A stretch of 44,087 nucleotides of DNA from JAUHWS01 sp964571805 (GTDB lineage Bacteria; Patescibacteriota; Gracilibacteria; UM-FILTER-43-11): NCBI GenBank assembly GCA_964571805.1, contig CAZNDI010000001.1:1-44087 (forward strand), in the 5' to 3' direction. A model generated the notes under the pieces. That model ran no database searches, was not told the origin of the DNA, and saw nothing but the letters and a program-made list of their open reading frames with translations. Made by a program: the position numbers and the translations under genes. Below are positions 24,778 to 33,908 of this stretch, piece after piece (the first letter of the stretch is position 1; each line of letters begins with the position of its first letter).

Positions 24778-27315
24778 ATGAAAACAGCCCTAAAAAAATC
24801 AATCTATTTTCTTCTCCTTTGTCTCATCTTTATTCCTCTTTCTGCCGCACATGCGGGAACGGTTTTGGAAGATATTCATATGAATTTGTTCATTGAAACC
24901 CAAGATTTGGTGACCGATTTTGCGGATGACAAGGAGTCAGTTGAAAAAGAGCGAATCATAGTTTACGCGCTCGAAGTTGTGAATTCTGGGCCACAGGCCA
25001 TGCATGATTTGAGGCTATTCATGGATTCTCCAGATTACATGAGCTACGAAACCGGATCCACCACTTTGAAACAGGGCAAAATGAGTGAAATCATAACTTT
25101 GCCTGACCAAGAATCTGTTTCAAGTCTTGCCATGGGTCATTTAATTCCAAATCTTCCCGCCGGAGAAACCTTTCGATTCGAGTCCAAATATAAAGTAAAC
25201 GTTCCCGATGCCGTTCTCGATGACCCTCTTTACACGGTGGCAGTGGGGGCTTTGGTGGGCCCTTATTCTGATTTGCCGGTCATGAGCAATCCGATCAACA
25301 CAACGATTTCTGGCCATCCTTTAGGCTCTTTAAATGTTGCCGTTCAATCTTTCCCCCCTGAGGGGCAGCCAGTTTTTTCGGGTTCCAGCATTGATTATCA
25401 TTACACTTTAACCAATGCCGGTGGTGAACCCATCGAAAAAATAAATTTGATCACCCACCTTCCCGAAGGCACTCAGTGCCTTGAAAATTGTGGAACCAAC
25501 CTATTCTCCGACCCTCTTGAGCCGGGCAAGTCGATTGAGATGATCATGAAGGTTCAGGTTAAGGTGGGCCAGCAAGATCTTGAGAAAATCACGAATATCG
25601 GTTTTGATATTTCAACGGAAAGTCTTCAGCTCACGGAAATTAAAAAGCCTATTATTCACCCCCTCAATGCTGAAATTGAAATGGGAACTGGTGTTTTTAC
25701 CCTCCTCACCGAGCAAGTGCCCAACCTCGTCCTCAACTCTCCCCACGGCAAACCTCGTCCCGATCAAGGCGACATGACCGAGACTCAATATGTCATCAAA
25801 TACACGGGTCGCGGAAAATACAATACTTATACGGTGGGAGGGGGTTATGGAATCCAAGATTCAGGCAACAAAAAATACCATGGTTATTGCTCTGATCACT
25901 CCTACCCTCACGGCAAAAATTCAACCGTTTTCGCTTACAATTCGACAGGTGGCGGGTGTGAAGACATGAATCAGTGTTCACTTCAAAGCAATGCCTTGCA
26001 ATTTCTCCTCAATACCCAATTGCCTAAAAAGCGGCCCCGTTTAATTTTAAAAGAAGAGACTGATTTTAAATCAGAAATTTACAGTTATGGTGACACGGGT
26101 TCAGTGAATTATTTTATGAAAAATGGAGGCGTCATTAAAGCCCCCAAAAATTTTACCCTCTCGCGAGCCATTCAAGATGGAACCGTTGGAAAAGTTGATT
26201 CTACTGCTCAAAGTCAAAACATCCTCGAAGACCTTTGGTCCTATGCTTATGCCGGTTTTGACAAGGTGTACGACCATTGCAGCTGTGGCGATGATTGTGA
26301 GCATACTGACAGTTATCCAGTTTATACCTGGCAAAAAATAGCCAGTACCCCCATCGATTTAAAAGATGAGGATACCACTAATATTTCTGTTTATAGTTCC
26401 ACCGCTTGGCTCAAAACTGAAGGGGGACATCTGGGGACCAATGGAGCGATAATAAATAATCAAACTGAGGCCAATGAGGTCAATTTGACTTTTGGAGGAG
26501 GTGATTATATGGAGAAAAATAATTATGTTCACGAGCCCGACCGCATTCTCACCCCCAGCAATAAATACACACCTTTTGGAGAAACCAATGTCGATTACAT
26601 GCTTTTTTCCGGGAAGGTAAACGAGGCTTTTAACTCTAAATCTGGAGACCGTTGGGTGGCAACAGGGGTTAATTTTGATTATCTTGAGCAGGGTGAGGCT
26701 TATGATCGGAAAAATAATCCACGAGACTTTCGTGAAGACCTTTTGGTTCGCGAGAAATTCGGTCCCGTTCTCAAAGACCAACTTCCCACAACCCTCACGG
26801 GTACGGTTAACATTAAAGACAATGTCGTTTGGTACCAATCAGGCGATCTCATCCTAGGAAAAAAAGGGGTGGAAGACAAAGTCATTTTTTCTGGAGGCCA
26901 AGCACGTTTTTATGTCGAGGGTGATGTTTATATCAACGCCAATGTTTTTTATGACATGTCTAAATCAAACCTCCAGAACAATATCACTTCCCTTCGCATC
27001 GAGGCTCGAAATATTTATATTGAGGGCGAGGTGGAGGACCTTGAGCTTTTGATTTTAGCCCGGGAGAATTTTTATAGTGGCGAAAGTCACCGACAACTTC
27101 GTATTCTGGGGGACGTCATTGCCAAATCAGCACACTGGGAAAGGAAACCTCTCCTTCAAATAGATCCAGAAGATATTAACAAGCCCTCAGAACATATCAT
27201 CGAAGATTATCGAAAGTACGTCCTTCCTGTTCCCGGCGATACTGAACTTCCCGATGAATACAACGTGTGGCGCCAAGTGAATGCTGGTTCAGGAGCCCAG
27301 TTAAATTCTTACTAA
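24778..27315 (+). CDS. Large secreted surface protein of the pilus operon
   Basis: An 845-residue exported protein. The signal peptide (LLLCLIFIPLSAAHA) is followed by DUF11/CARDB-type Ig-like repeats (IVYALEVVNSGPQAMHDLRL; IDYHYTLTNAGGEPIEKINL). A middle region is rich in Cys, His and Gly (GYCSDHSYPHGKN; DHCSCGDDCEHTD), with at least seven Cys that may form disulphides or bind metal. The C-terminal third has a parallel-strand pattern (RFYVEGDVYINANVFYD; LRIEARNIYIEGEVEDLELL) like that found in CPR pilus-associated and PilX-type proteins. Probably a pilus or cell-surface adhesin. Specific function is not visible. Confidence 0.7.
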   Translation: MKTALKKSIYFLLLCLIFIPLSAAHAGTVLEDIHMNLFIETQDLVTDFADDKESVEKERIIVYALEVVNSGPQAMHDLRLFMDSPDYMSYETGSTTLKQGKMSEIITLPDQESVSSLAMGHLIPNLPAGETFRFESKYKVNVPDAVLDDPLYTVAVGALVGPYSDLPVMSNPINTTISGHPLGSLNVAVQSFPPEGQPVFSGSSIDYHYTLTNAGGEPIEKINLITHLPEGTQCLENCGTNLFSDPLEPGKSIEMIMKVQVKVGQQDLEKITNIGFDISTESLQLTEIKKPIIHPLNAEIEMGTGVFTLLTEQVPNLVLNSPHGKPRPDQGDMTETQYVIKYTGRGKYNTYTVGGGYGIQDSGNKKYHGYCSDHSYPHGKNSTVFAYNSTGGGCEDMNQCSLQSNALQFLLNTQLPKKRPRLILKEETDFKSEIYSYGDTGSVNYFMKNGGVIKAPKNFTLSRAIQDGTVGKVDSTAQSQNILEDLWSYAYAGFDKVYDHCSCGDDCEHTDSYPVYTWQKIASTPIDLKDEDTTNISVYSSTAWLKTEGGHLGTNGAIINNQTEANEVNLTFGGGDYMEKNNYVHEPDRILTPSNKYTPFGETNVDYMLFSGKVNEAFNSKSGDRWVATGVNFDYLEQGEAYDRKNNPRDFREDLLVREKFGPVLKDQLPTTLTGTVNIKDNVVWYQSGDLILGKKGVEDKVIFSGGQARFYVEGDVYINANVFYDMSKSNLQNNITSLRIEARNIYIEGEVEDLELLILARENFYSGESHRQLRILGDVIAKSAHWERKPLLQIDPEDINKPSEHIIEDYRKYVLPVPGDTELPDEYNVWRQVNAGSGAQLNSY

Positions 27316-27340
27316 CCCCTTTATCTATAATTTTAATTTC

Positions 27341-28825
27341 GTGATATATAGCCAAAAAGTAAGCCAGGATGTTCTGAGTTATCTCAAAGAAAATCGCCTT
27401 TTAACCGAATTAGAATTTCAGAATTTAGAGGAAAAATCTAAAGTTCAAAATAAACCTCAACTTTCTATTTTTATTGAAGAAAATCCAGATCACGCAGAAA
27501 AAATTAATCAGATTGTTCATTATTTACAGCAAAATACCTCGAGTAAAAATTTTGAAAGTCAGATTGAGATTCTCGATGCAAGTGAGGCTGCAGACGCCAA
27601 TTCTTTTGTCTACAATATGCTCAGGCAATCCATTGAGCATGGGGCTTCTGATGTTCACATTGATCTCACTTTAAACCAAAAAGGACAGATGGCTTTCAAG
27701 CTTCGTTATCGAGTGGATGGACGTTGTTTTGACCAAGGAGACTACAGTGATATTGCCCTTTATCGAGGCATTGTGAATAAATTGAAGTTGGATGCTGGTT
27801 TAAAGATAGACGAAAGACGCCTTCCTCAAGACGGTCGTATTTCCTTTGAGCTCAAGGGGGTCGTTTACAATTTTCGCCTCTCGTTTATGCCCAATACCGT
27901 ACGCAATGCCCAAGAGGAAAAAATCGTTTTGCGCCAAATGGCCGATGTTTTGACCTGTGATTTAAACAAGCTGGACATCTTGTCATACTCCCTCGAAATA
28001 CTGAAAGAAGCCCTTCAGTCGCCTCATGGTTTTATCTGTGTCACGGGCCCCACAGGAAGTGGAAAAACTACCACTCTTTATGCCCTTTTGAAAGAAATTG
28101 ATCGTGCCCAAAAGAATTGCATGACCCTTGAAGACCCCATAGAAGCCGAAATCCCTTTGGTAAACCAATCTCAAATATTTCATCGTATTGGTTATGATTT
28201 TGCCACGGCTCTTCGAGTCATCTTACGGCAAGACCCCGACATCATAATGGTGGGGGAGATGCGCGATGAAGAAACTGCCAATAAAGCATTTGAAGCCTCA
28301 AATACGGGTCATCTTGTTTTTTCAACCCTCCACACCAATACCGCTGCCTCAACCATCACGCGCCTCCTCCAAATGAAGGTGCCACATTATTTTATAAGCT
28401 CCTCTCTTAAATATGTCGTGGCTCAGCGCCTGGTGCGTCGGGTTTGTTTAGAGTGCCGACGAAGGCATCCCGATGAAAAAGAAGTGATGAAAGAGATCGA
28501 AAAAACTTTCCTCCTTTCAAATGAAGCAGTGAGAGCTTTTTCAGAGAAGTATATTGAACGGCCAAATATTTTTGCCCACGATGCCGAGTCCTCTTGTCAG
28601 CATTGCCTCAAAACCGGCTATAAAGGCCGGGTGGGCATCATGGAGGTCATGAAAATTGACGACACCATTCGACACCTCATCAATTTTGAACAAGGAAATG
28701 AGGATAAAATTCAAAAAGCAGCCGAAAAGAATGGACTTCTCACTATTCGCCAATACGGTTACCTTCAAGTCCTTAGAGGTTTAACGACGTTTGAAGAAGT
28801 GAATAATGCCGTCTTAATGGGCTAA
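27341..28825 (+). CDS. pilB: Type IV pilus extension ATPase PilB
   Basis: A 494-residue hexameric ATPase (GspE/PilB) that drives pilus extension. It starts at GTG 27341. The N-terminal domain is short (about 80 residues) compared with the usual 150-180. Motifs in order: ASDVHID (102-108), RYRVDGR, Walker A GPTGSGKT (236-243), Asp box TLEDPIE, Walker B region MVGEMRDEETA and His box HLVFSTLHTN. A zinc knot is formed by CLEC (369-372) and CQHC (419-422), as in GspE/PilB rather than PilT. It is the last gene of the operon; no retraction ATPase PilT follows. Confidence 0.95.
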   Translation: MIYSQKVSQDVLSYLKENRLLTELEFQNLEEKSKVQNKPQLSIFIEENPDHAEKINQIVHYLQQNTSSKNFESQIEILDASEAADANSFVYNMLRQSIEHGASDVHIDLTLNQKGQMAFKLRYRVDGRCFDQGDYSDIALYRGIVNKLKLDAGLKIDERRLPQDGRISFELKGVVYNFRLSFMPNTVRNAQEEKIVLRQMADVLTCDLNKLDILSYSLEILKEALQSPHGFICVTGPTGSGKTTTLYALLKEIDRAQKNCMTLEDPIEAEIPLVNQSQIFHRIGYDFATALRVILRQDPDIIMVGEMRDEETANKAFEASNTGHLVFSTLHTNTAASTITRLLQMKVPHYFISSSLKYVVAQRLVRRVCLECRRRHPDEKEVMKEIEKTFLLSNEAVRAFSEKYIERPNIFAHDAESSCQHCLKTGYKGRVGIMEVMKIDDTIRHLINFEQGNEDKIQKAAEKNGLLTIRQYGYLQVLRGLTTFEEVNNAVLMG

Positions 28826-28842
28826 AATTCAGTTAAGCCTGT

Positions 28843-29643
28843 TTATAGAACAAAGCTATCCACCAAGGATTTCACAATTTCAAAGGCAATCAAAACGATC
28901 ACGATCCATTCCAGCTTGGAGCTATGAGCATGCTGTTGAAAGTCATTGAACATTTCTAGGCTTTCCTTAATTGTTTCCACATTTTCTTGCAGGCTTTTAT
29001 GTCTTGCGGATATGTCCAATTCCCGAGCCAAATCGGTATTGATCTTATTCAATAATTCATCGTTCCACGTGATGGTGGGGCTGTCAAAAATATATAAATT
29101 ACTCGCAATAATATTCTTCAGGTTCATGGTCTTGCCAATATATTGAATCAGACTCTTACCTTTGATTGAAAACTTCCCATTTTTTTCGAGCTCAGCAGTA
29201 TGAATTGAAATATCTTCCAAAAGCTGATTGGCTCGTTCAGTGTAATGGTCTAGGGCAACAGATTGGGCGATGCCAAGCATCAAAATTCTCGCAATCTCCA
29301 AATCCAATTTATCGATCACAATCCGATCAAAGAGGACCTTATAAGGTGAATTTGGGTCGATTTCAACGATATAATTTTCTGATTTCAATTCAGTCATCTC
29401 CAAATTCAGCATTTTTCGTATTGAACTGATGATTTCATTCTGCTTCGTGTTTTCAAGTCCAAAAAAGATGATGCTCCCATAATCATGAATTTGGATGTAG
29501 GAAAGTCCATCTTCGCTATAAATCAGTTCTGTGGGATCAAAATAGACACAGTCAAAGGTGAAGCTATTTTTGATGGTTTTGATGTCCAACCTAGATCCCA
29601 AATGATAGCCTATGATTTTTAGCTCTCTTTTTTCTGGCAGCAT
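28843..29643 (-). CDS. RMD1/YagE-family (DUF155) membrane-anchored protein
   Basis: A 266-residue protein of the DUF155 family. The pattern is typical: an N-terminal domain ending in YGSIIFFGLE, a middle helix region (LMLGIAQSVALDHYTERANQLLEDI), a long helix (LARELDISARHKSLQENVETIKESLEMF) and a C-terminal membrane anchor EWIVIVLIAFEIVKSLVDSF. Eukaryotic members (yeast RMD1, human RMND1) act in mitochondria, the latter in translation. Bacterial function is unknown. It converges on pilB and lies just downstream of the HicBA module on the same strand. Confidence 0.85.
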   Translation of the reverse strand: MLPEKRELKIIGYHLGSRLDIKTIKNSFTFDCVYFDPTELIYSEDGLSYIQIHDYGSIIFFGLENTKQNEIISSIRKMLNLEMTELKSENYIVEIDPNSPYKVLFDRIVIDKLDLEIARILMLGIAQSVALDHYTERANQLLEDISIHTAELEKNGKFSIKGKSLIQYIGKTMNLKNIIASNLYIFDSPTITWNDELLNKINTDLARELDISARHKSLQENVETIKESLEMFNDFQQHAHSSKLEWIVIVLIAFEIVKSLVDSFVL

Positions 29644-29654
29644 AAATATTTTGA

Positions 29655-29879
29655 TTATTTTCTTATTTTTTCATACTCTTCTACAGTGAGTCGAATGTCA
29701 TTCAGAATTTTTTTAAGCAGTCCTTTACTGATCTCTTTATTTGTCACGGGAATGACAGTCGTTCGTCCATCGATATGTTTAAAGAAAACATGTGACCCTT
29801 CAGCATCTCTTTCGATAAATCCAAGTTTATGAAGAAGGCTGACCAGTGCTCTGGATTTAATAGGATGAAGCTTAGGCAT
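29655..29879 (-). CDS. hicA: HicA-type mRNA interferase toxin
   Basis: A 74-residue protein with the HicA/YcfA double-stranded-RNA-binding-like fold: a helix LVSLLHKLGF, then EGSHVFFKH with the catalytic His30, then RTTVIPVTNKEISKGLLKKILNDI. HicA toxins cleave mRNA when free. Its start overlaps the end of hicB by 8 bp on the minus strand. The antitoxin-first order is less common than hicA-hicB but known. Confidence 0.9.
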   Translation of the reverse strand: MPKLHPIKSRALVSLLHKLGFIERDAEGSHVFFKHIDGRTTVIPVTNKEISKGLLKKILNDIRLTVEEYEKIRK

Positions 29880-30090
29880 GGGTTAATTCTATATTTTGAA
29901 TTCCAATGAATTGAGTAGAGTTAAGCTCTTGAGTATTTCGAAGGCACAATTGAGCCACTTCAGAGAGGTTTTTTAACATTTCCTCTTGAGTTGAACCTTG
30001 AGCATGACAATTTGGAAGGTTTGGTATAGAGCCTACAAATACTCCATCTTCATCTTGCTCAATGTACACAGTGAATTGAGAGGTTTTCAT
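29872..30090 (-). CDS. hicB: HicB-type antitoxin
   Basis: A 72-residue protein with the HicB/UPF0150 core: FTVYIEQDEDGVFVGSIPNL, then NCHAQGSTQEEMLKNLSEVAQLCL. There is no added DNA-binding domain (HTH or RHH), so autoregulation by this protein alone is not evident. It neutralises HicA by covering the active site. It is translationally coupled to hicA. A second HicB-like domain in this window is fused to a GNAT at 4677-5339. Confidence 0.88.
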   Translation of the reverse strand: MKTSQFTVYIEQDEDGVFVGSIPNLPNCHAQGSTQEEMLKNLSEVAQLCLRNTQELNSTQFIGIQNIELTHA

Positions 30091-30178
30091 AGATTTGAAG
30101 CAGTTACTTTAAAATAATAACACTTTTTCTAAATAATGCAAGTTTTCAGGTAAAAACAGCACTATAATTACAAGATCA

Positions 30179-30622
30179 TCAGTTCCGCTTATATAAACCC
30201 ACTAATTCGGCCTGAGCAATAATATGACCTTCCATAGCCTCTTCCAGCTCTTTTTTCCCCATCGAGGGGTCAAGTTTTAACTCGCTGTCTAAGGCAAAAA
30301 GGTAAAAAAAATAGCGATGCAGGCCTTGAGGAGGGCATGGGCCACCGTAAGACTGTTTCCCAAAATCATTGGTCAATCCTATTCCCGAAGTAGGCGGTTG
30401 ATTTTCCCTTAATCTCTGCGTCATGGGATGAAGGTTTCCCAAAAGCCAGTGCGTCCATCCTTCGGCTCGCGGAGCATCTGGATCATGGCAAATCAAAGCA
30501 AGAGATCTTGCCTTGGTGGGGATATCCAAAAAAACGAGCTCAGGGCTGATATTTTCTCCTTCACACGTATATTTTGAAGGGATTCTCCCGTTATTCTCAA
30601 AGGCTGTGCTCGTGATCTGCAT
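30179..30622 (-). CDS. YbhB/YbcL-family protein (PEBP fold)
   Basis: A 147-residue phosphatidylethanolamine-binding-protein-like domain. Landmarks are GRIPSKYTCEGENISPEL at the start, the anion-pocket signature ALICHDPDAPRAEGWTHWLL, and YGGPCPPQGLHRYFFYLFAL. The D-P-D-A-P and G-x-H-R-Y motifs form the conserved ligand pocket. Bacterial members are of unclear function. It lies 12 bp after a small lipoprotein gene, so the two are probably one operon. Confidence 0.93.
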   Translation of the reverse strand: MQITSTAFENNGRIPSKYTCEGENISPELVFLDIPTKARSLALICHDPDAPRAEGWTHWLLGNLHPMTQRLRENQPPTSGIGLTNDFGKQSYGGPCPPQGLHRYFFYLFALDSELKLDPSMGKKELEEAMEGHIIAQAELVGLYKRN

Positions 30623-30634
30623 GGGAAAGCTTTT

Positions 30635-30931
30635 TTAAGCCAAAAAGTAAAAGCCAAGTGAAATCAAAGTGGCCAACCATCCAATGGGAATGGCCCCCAC
30701 AATTCCCAGCAAAAATCCGATGTCATAGCCAAGGCCGGAATTGGGAAGGGAATACATTTGTACGTCAGTGATGAAAAAACGGACAATGAGTGTAAAGGGA
30801 GCCACAATTCCATGCCATATACCCATAAAAAAGCCAGGGACTTCATTGGGTTGTGTGCCAGCGAAGGTGCAGCCTGTGAGCAGGCCAAGAGTCAAAAAAA
30901 CAACCAATAATTTGAAAATACTTTTATTCAT
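30635..30931 (-). CDS. Small lipoprotein with C-terminal membrane segments, unknown function
   Basis: A 98-residue protein. I start at ATG 30931 rather than the GTG at 30934. The N-terminus is a lipoprotein signal with lipobox LTGC (Cys21). The rest is a hydrophobic, conserved-looking block: NEVPGFFMGIWHGIVAPFTL, IVRFF, NSGLGYDIGFLLGI and a final helix IGWLATLISLGFYFLA. I recall this NEVPGFFxGxWHG pattern in many small uncharacterised bacterial proteins. A perfect TATAAT ends seven bases before the ATG. Confidence 0.7.
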   Translation of the reverse strand: MNKSIFKLLVVFLTLGLLTGCTFAGTQPNEVPGFFMGIWHGIVAPFTLIVRFFITDVQMYSLPNSGLGYDIGFLLGIVGAIPIGWLATLISLGFYFLA

Positions 30932-30938
30932 CACTTCA

Positions 30939-30966
30939 ATTATACGAAAAAATGGCTTTCAAACAA
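30939..30966 (-). promoter_or_regulatory. Promoter of the small lipoprotein-PEBP operon, nearly leaderless
   Basis: On the minus strand: -35 TTGTTT (30966-30961), a 16-bp spacer and a perfect -10 TATAAT (30944-30939). Seven bases then lead to the ATG at 30931. It lies in the 44 bp between this gene and the DUF4012 gene. Confidence 0.55.
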
Positions 30967-30975
30967 GGGGTCTTT

Positions 30976-32727
30976 CTATTTGATTCTCTGCACTGCTGTG
31001 ATTATTTTCGGGTCAGGGTCGATTGTATTATTTGAGACATCTTTAATTCCCTTCATAATGATTTGATAACGTTCCAAATCTTGCTGGGTCACGCCTTCAA
31101 TTTCTAATTGTGTGATGGTTTCTCCAACAATTTTAGCCTTAGTGATTTTTATCGTATCGGTTTGCTCTTTGTCCGTTTTATCCAAGTCAATGATTTTATA
31201 ATTGGAGATGTCTGTTCCGCTACTAGGAGAAATGGCTTCATTCCAATAAATACTCAACATTTTCAGAGAATCAAAACCTTGCTCGACCGGATAGGGCGCA
31301 GTGACGTCCTCTAAGAGTTTCAAGTTGAGGTTGAGGTCATTTTTTAAAGTCCCTTGCCAGAAAGCTTTATTTTCCTTCACGAGAAAGTCGAGTGATGAAT
31401 CATCACTGTGTCTGTTTAAAACTTCCATGCCATGGTCATCGTTTCCCTCTAGGCTTATCGTGTAATATTTTTTGTCCCCCGACTGCTTGATGACTTTGAG
31501 TTGATAATTATCGTTTGTTAAAATATTGCGAGGCAATTGATATTTAAAGCTAAATGCTTTGGTTTCTTCGGCCTTTAAATTGACCACCGTGCCTATGACT
31601 TTAAAGTCACCTTCTTTTTCCACTTTCAGATCTTTAGTTTCAGATAAAATTTCTGCACCAGGGGGTAGGTAGAGGCGCAGGTAGCCCTTGTAATCATCGG
31701 CATAAATATTTCTTTCCCCTGGGTAGTTGAGGGTGACTTTGACGGTGGCTTGAGGCGTGTCACCTTGCAAGTCTACATGATAATCAACGTGATCCATGAG
31801 ATAGCGATCTGCCTTTTTGCTCCCCAAATTGGCTAAACTGACGGCTAAAAAATCAGAATTTTTGGGTAAAGTCATCGTATTGGCCCACCCTCGTGCGTCC
31901 ACTTTCTTTTGCAAAGTTTTGTTCGCAAACCAAAAATAAATATCTTTGTTTGCCATGCTTTCAACAATGACGGATTTGGCCTTAAAAGGATGATATTTGA
32001 GTTTTGACATCAGCGGCCCCACTAATTCACCCAAAATATCCTTCCGTTCAGCCAAAGCGTCTTCATTGTGTCGATCAACATCATTCACATTGTCGGTGAT
32101 TTTTTTAAAGAGATTCTCTTGGGTTAAAGTTTCTCCATTCAATTCAATGCCCCCCAACCTTCCAATCAATGCTTCAATCACACTAAAATTGACCACAATG
32201 ATTCCATCCACATCTTTTTTTGGAAATTTTTTATGATAAAAATCAATCAATGTAGCCGCACTTTCTGGGAAATTAGGGTTCCAGTTGGCATCCCGAAAGC
32301 TGTATCCATCATACCAATCGCTTTTCAAAAGTTCTTCATGAGGATAGGGAGGGCTGACGTACTTTTCGGTTTCGATTTCATAAGAATTATGAAAACTGAG
32401 GCCTGAGGGAATGCCCATGGTGACCGAAACTTCGCCATAACCTGTGATAAAGCCTCCTCCTGGTCGCAATTCATAGTTATTTTGGAAGACGATCAGATAA
32501 TCCTTCTGAAAAAAGCCAAGTCTAAGAAAGTTGTTGGCAAAGAAGCGTAGATCACCCATGCAGAGATAAACAACAAAAAAAAGGGTGAAAAGAAATCCCA
32601 ATATAATGAGGAGCCACTTCTTAAATCCACCAGAAAATTTAGGAAAAGTCGGGATTTTAAAAGATTTGAAGGAGATTTTTTTTCTCGATTCAGGAGCCTG
32701 ATAGGGGCTGTAACCAGTGGGCTGCAT
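30976..32727 (-). CDS. DUF4012 surface protein with one N-terminal membrane anchor
   Basis: A 583-residue protein. A basic Pro-rich cytoplasmic tail is followed by a membrane helix (WLLIILGFLFTLFFVVYLCM, about 39-58). The DUF4012 signature YLIVFQNNYELRPGGGFITG begins near residue 78 and continues with FRDANWNPNFPESAATLIDF and GIIVVNFSVIEALIGRLGGI. The C-terminal part is strand-rich. It ends in an Ig-like domain with YWNEAISPSSGTDISNYKI, as in SbsA-type or big-bacterial Ig modules. DUF4012 proteins are frequent in Gram-positive and CPR genomes and loosely resemble LytR-CpsA-Psr enzymes, but their role is not established. Confidence 0.85.
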   Translation of the reverse strand: MQPTGYSPYQAPESRKKISFKSFKIPTFPKFSGGFKKWLLIILGFLFTLFFVVYLCMGDLRFFANNFLRLGFFQKDYLIVFQNNYELRPGGGFITGYGEVSVTMGIPSGLSFHNSYEIETEKYVSPPYPHEELLKSDWYDGYSFRDANWNPNFPESAATLIDFYHKKFPKKDVDGIIVVNFSVIEALIGRLGGIELNGETLTQENLFKKITDNVNDVDRHNEDALAERKDILGELVGPLMSKLKYHPFKAKSVIVESMANKDIYFWFANKTLQKKVDARGWANTMTLPKNSDFLAVSLANLGSKKADRYLMDHVDYHVDLQGDTPQATVKVTLNYPGERNIYADDYKGYLRLYLPPGAEILSETKDLKVEKEGDFKVIGTVVNLKAEETKAFSFKYQLPRNILTNDNYQLKVIKQSGDKKYYTISLEGNDDHGMEVLNRHSDDSSLDFLVKENKAFWQGTLKNDLNLNLKLLEDVTAPYPVEQGFDSLKMLSIYWNEAISPSSGTDISNYKIIDLDKTDKEQTDTIKITKAKIVGETITQLEIEGVTQQDLERYQIIMKGIKDVSNNTIDPDPKIITAVQRIK

Positions 32728-32820
32728 GATAATTTTACATTCTAAATTTTAAATTCTTCTCCTCACGTTTTGATCACCTTTGCATTTTACGCCAAACTCC
32801 TTTTGAGTGAAAGCAAACTC

Positions 32821-32848
32821 TTTCCATTCACCTGACTTTTGTTATACT
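32821..32848 (+). promoter_or_regulatory. Promoter of the lactate dehydrogenase gene
   Basis: -35 TTTCCA (32821-32826), a 16-bp spacer and -10 TATACT (32843-32848). The leader to the ATG at 32872 is about 17 nt. It lies between divergent genes. No Shine-Dalgarno sequence is seen. Confidence 0.5.
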
Positions 32849-32871
32849 CAATTCAAATTAAAACTAAACTC

Positions 32872-33822
32872 ATGAAGACACAAAAAATGGAGCAGTGTTT
32901 TGCTCGAAAGACTCGTATCGCAGTGATTGGGACCGGCATGGTGGGATCCAGCTTTGCTTATGCGGCTATGATCAAGGGCTTGGCAGCTGAGCTCATTTTG
33001 ATTGACGCCAGTGATCAGCGAGAAGAAGGGGAGGTGATGGACTTGTCCCATGGGTTGATAGGAACGGAAACGGGGAACGTGATGGGGGGTGATTTTGCAG
33101 ACTGTCAGGACGTTGACCTTGTGGTTATCACCGCCGGGGCAGCTCAAAAACCAGGTGAAACCCGCCTCGATTTGGTGACTAAAAATGTTAAAATCCTTAA
33201 AGACATCATCAAAAAAATGGGCAAACTTCGACCCGACACGGTCGTGGTGATTGTTTCGAATCCCGTGGATATTTTGGCTTATGTGGCTCGAGAAACGATC
33301 AAATTGCCGAATAAGAATCAAATTTTTGGAACGGGCACGTCTTTGGACACGTCACGCCTTCGTTATAACATCAGTCAGGCCCTGAAGGTTAATTTGCACA
33401 ATGTGCACGGTTTTGTTCTGGGCGAGCACGGAGACAGTGAATTTGTAGCCTGGAGTTTGGTCAATGTCTCAGGAGTTCCTGCCAAAAAACTTTTGTCAGC
33501 CACTCAGATGAAACAGATTGAAGAAAAAACCAAGCGGGCGGCGTATGAGATCATTCAGCGAAAACAAGCTACTTATTATGGCATTGGGGTGGTGATTGCA
33601 GAAATTGCGGAAGCTGTTTTACATGACAAAAAGATGATCCTCCCCGTTTCTACAGTCCCTGGTTCAGCCTATGGAATAAATGATATTTCTGTCGGAGTGC
33701 CTGCGGTAATTGGCCGAAAGGGGATTGAAAAAATATGGCCTGTGCCCCTTTCTTTGTCAGAAAAACTGAAGCTTAAAAAATCTGCCAGTTTATTGAAGGC
33801 AATTTTGAAGGGTCTGAAGTGA
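32872..33822 (+). CDS. ldh: L-lactate dehydrogenase
   Basis: A 316-residue NAD-dependent L-lactate dehydrogenase, converting pyruvate to lactate to regenerate NAD in fermentation. It starts at ATG 32872, downstream of the predicted promoter. It shows the nucleotide loop GTGMVGS (20-26), the substrate loop AQKPGETRL with Gln92 and Arg98 (Gln rather than Arg at the specificity position favours lactate over malate), TSLDTSRLR with the second substrate Arg, and the catalytic His in GEHGDSE (His186). The length is normal. This supports a fermentative lifestyle. Confidence 0.95.
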   Translation: MKTQKMEQCFARKTRIAVIGTGMVGSSFAYAAMIKGLAAELILIDASDQREEGEVMDLSHGLIGTETGNVMGGDFADCQDVDLVVITAGAAQKPGETRLDLVTKNVKILKDIIKKMGKLRPDTVVVIVSNPVDILAYVARETIKLPNKNQIFGTGTSLDTSRLRYNISQALKVNLHNVHGFVLGEHGDSEFVAWSLVNVSGVPAKKLLSATQMKQIEEKTKRAAYEIIQRKQATYYGIGVVIAEIAEAVLHDKKMILPVSTVPGSAYGINDISVGVPAVIGRKGIEKIWPVPLSLSEKLKLKKSASLLKAILKGLK

Positions 33823-33908
33823 GGATTAGGGAGAAAAAATGAGGAATTGAGAGGGGGTATGCTATGATTTAAGCAAGTGCATTTCCTACTTCTTACTCCT
33901 TATTTTTC

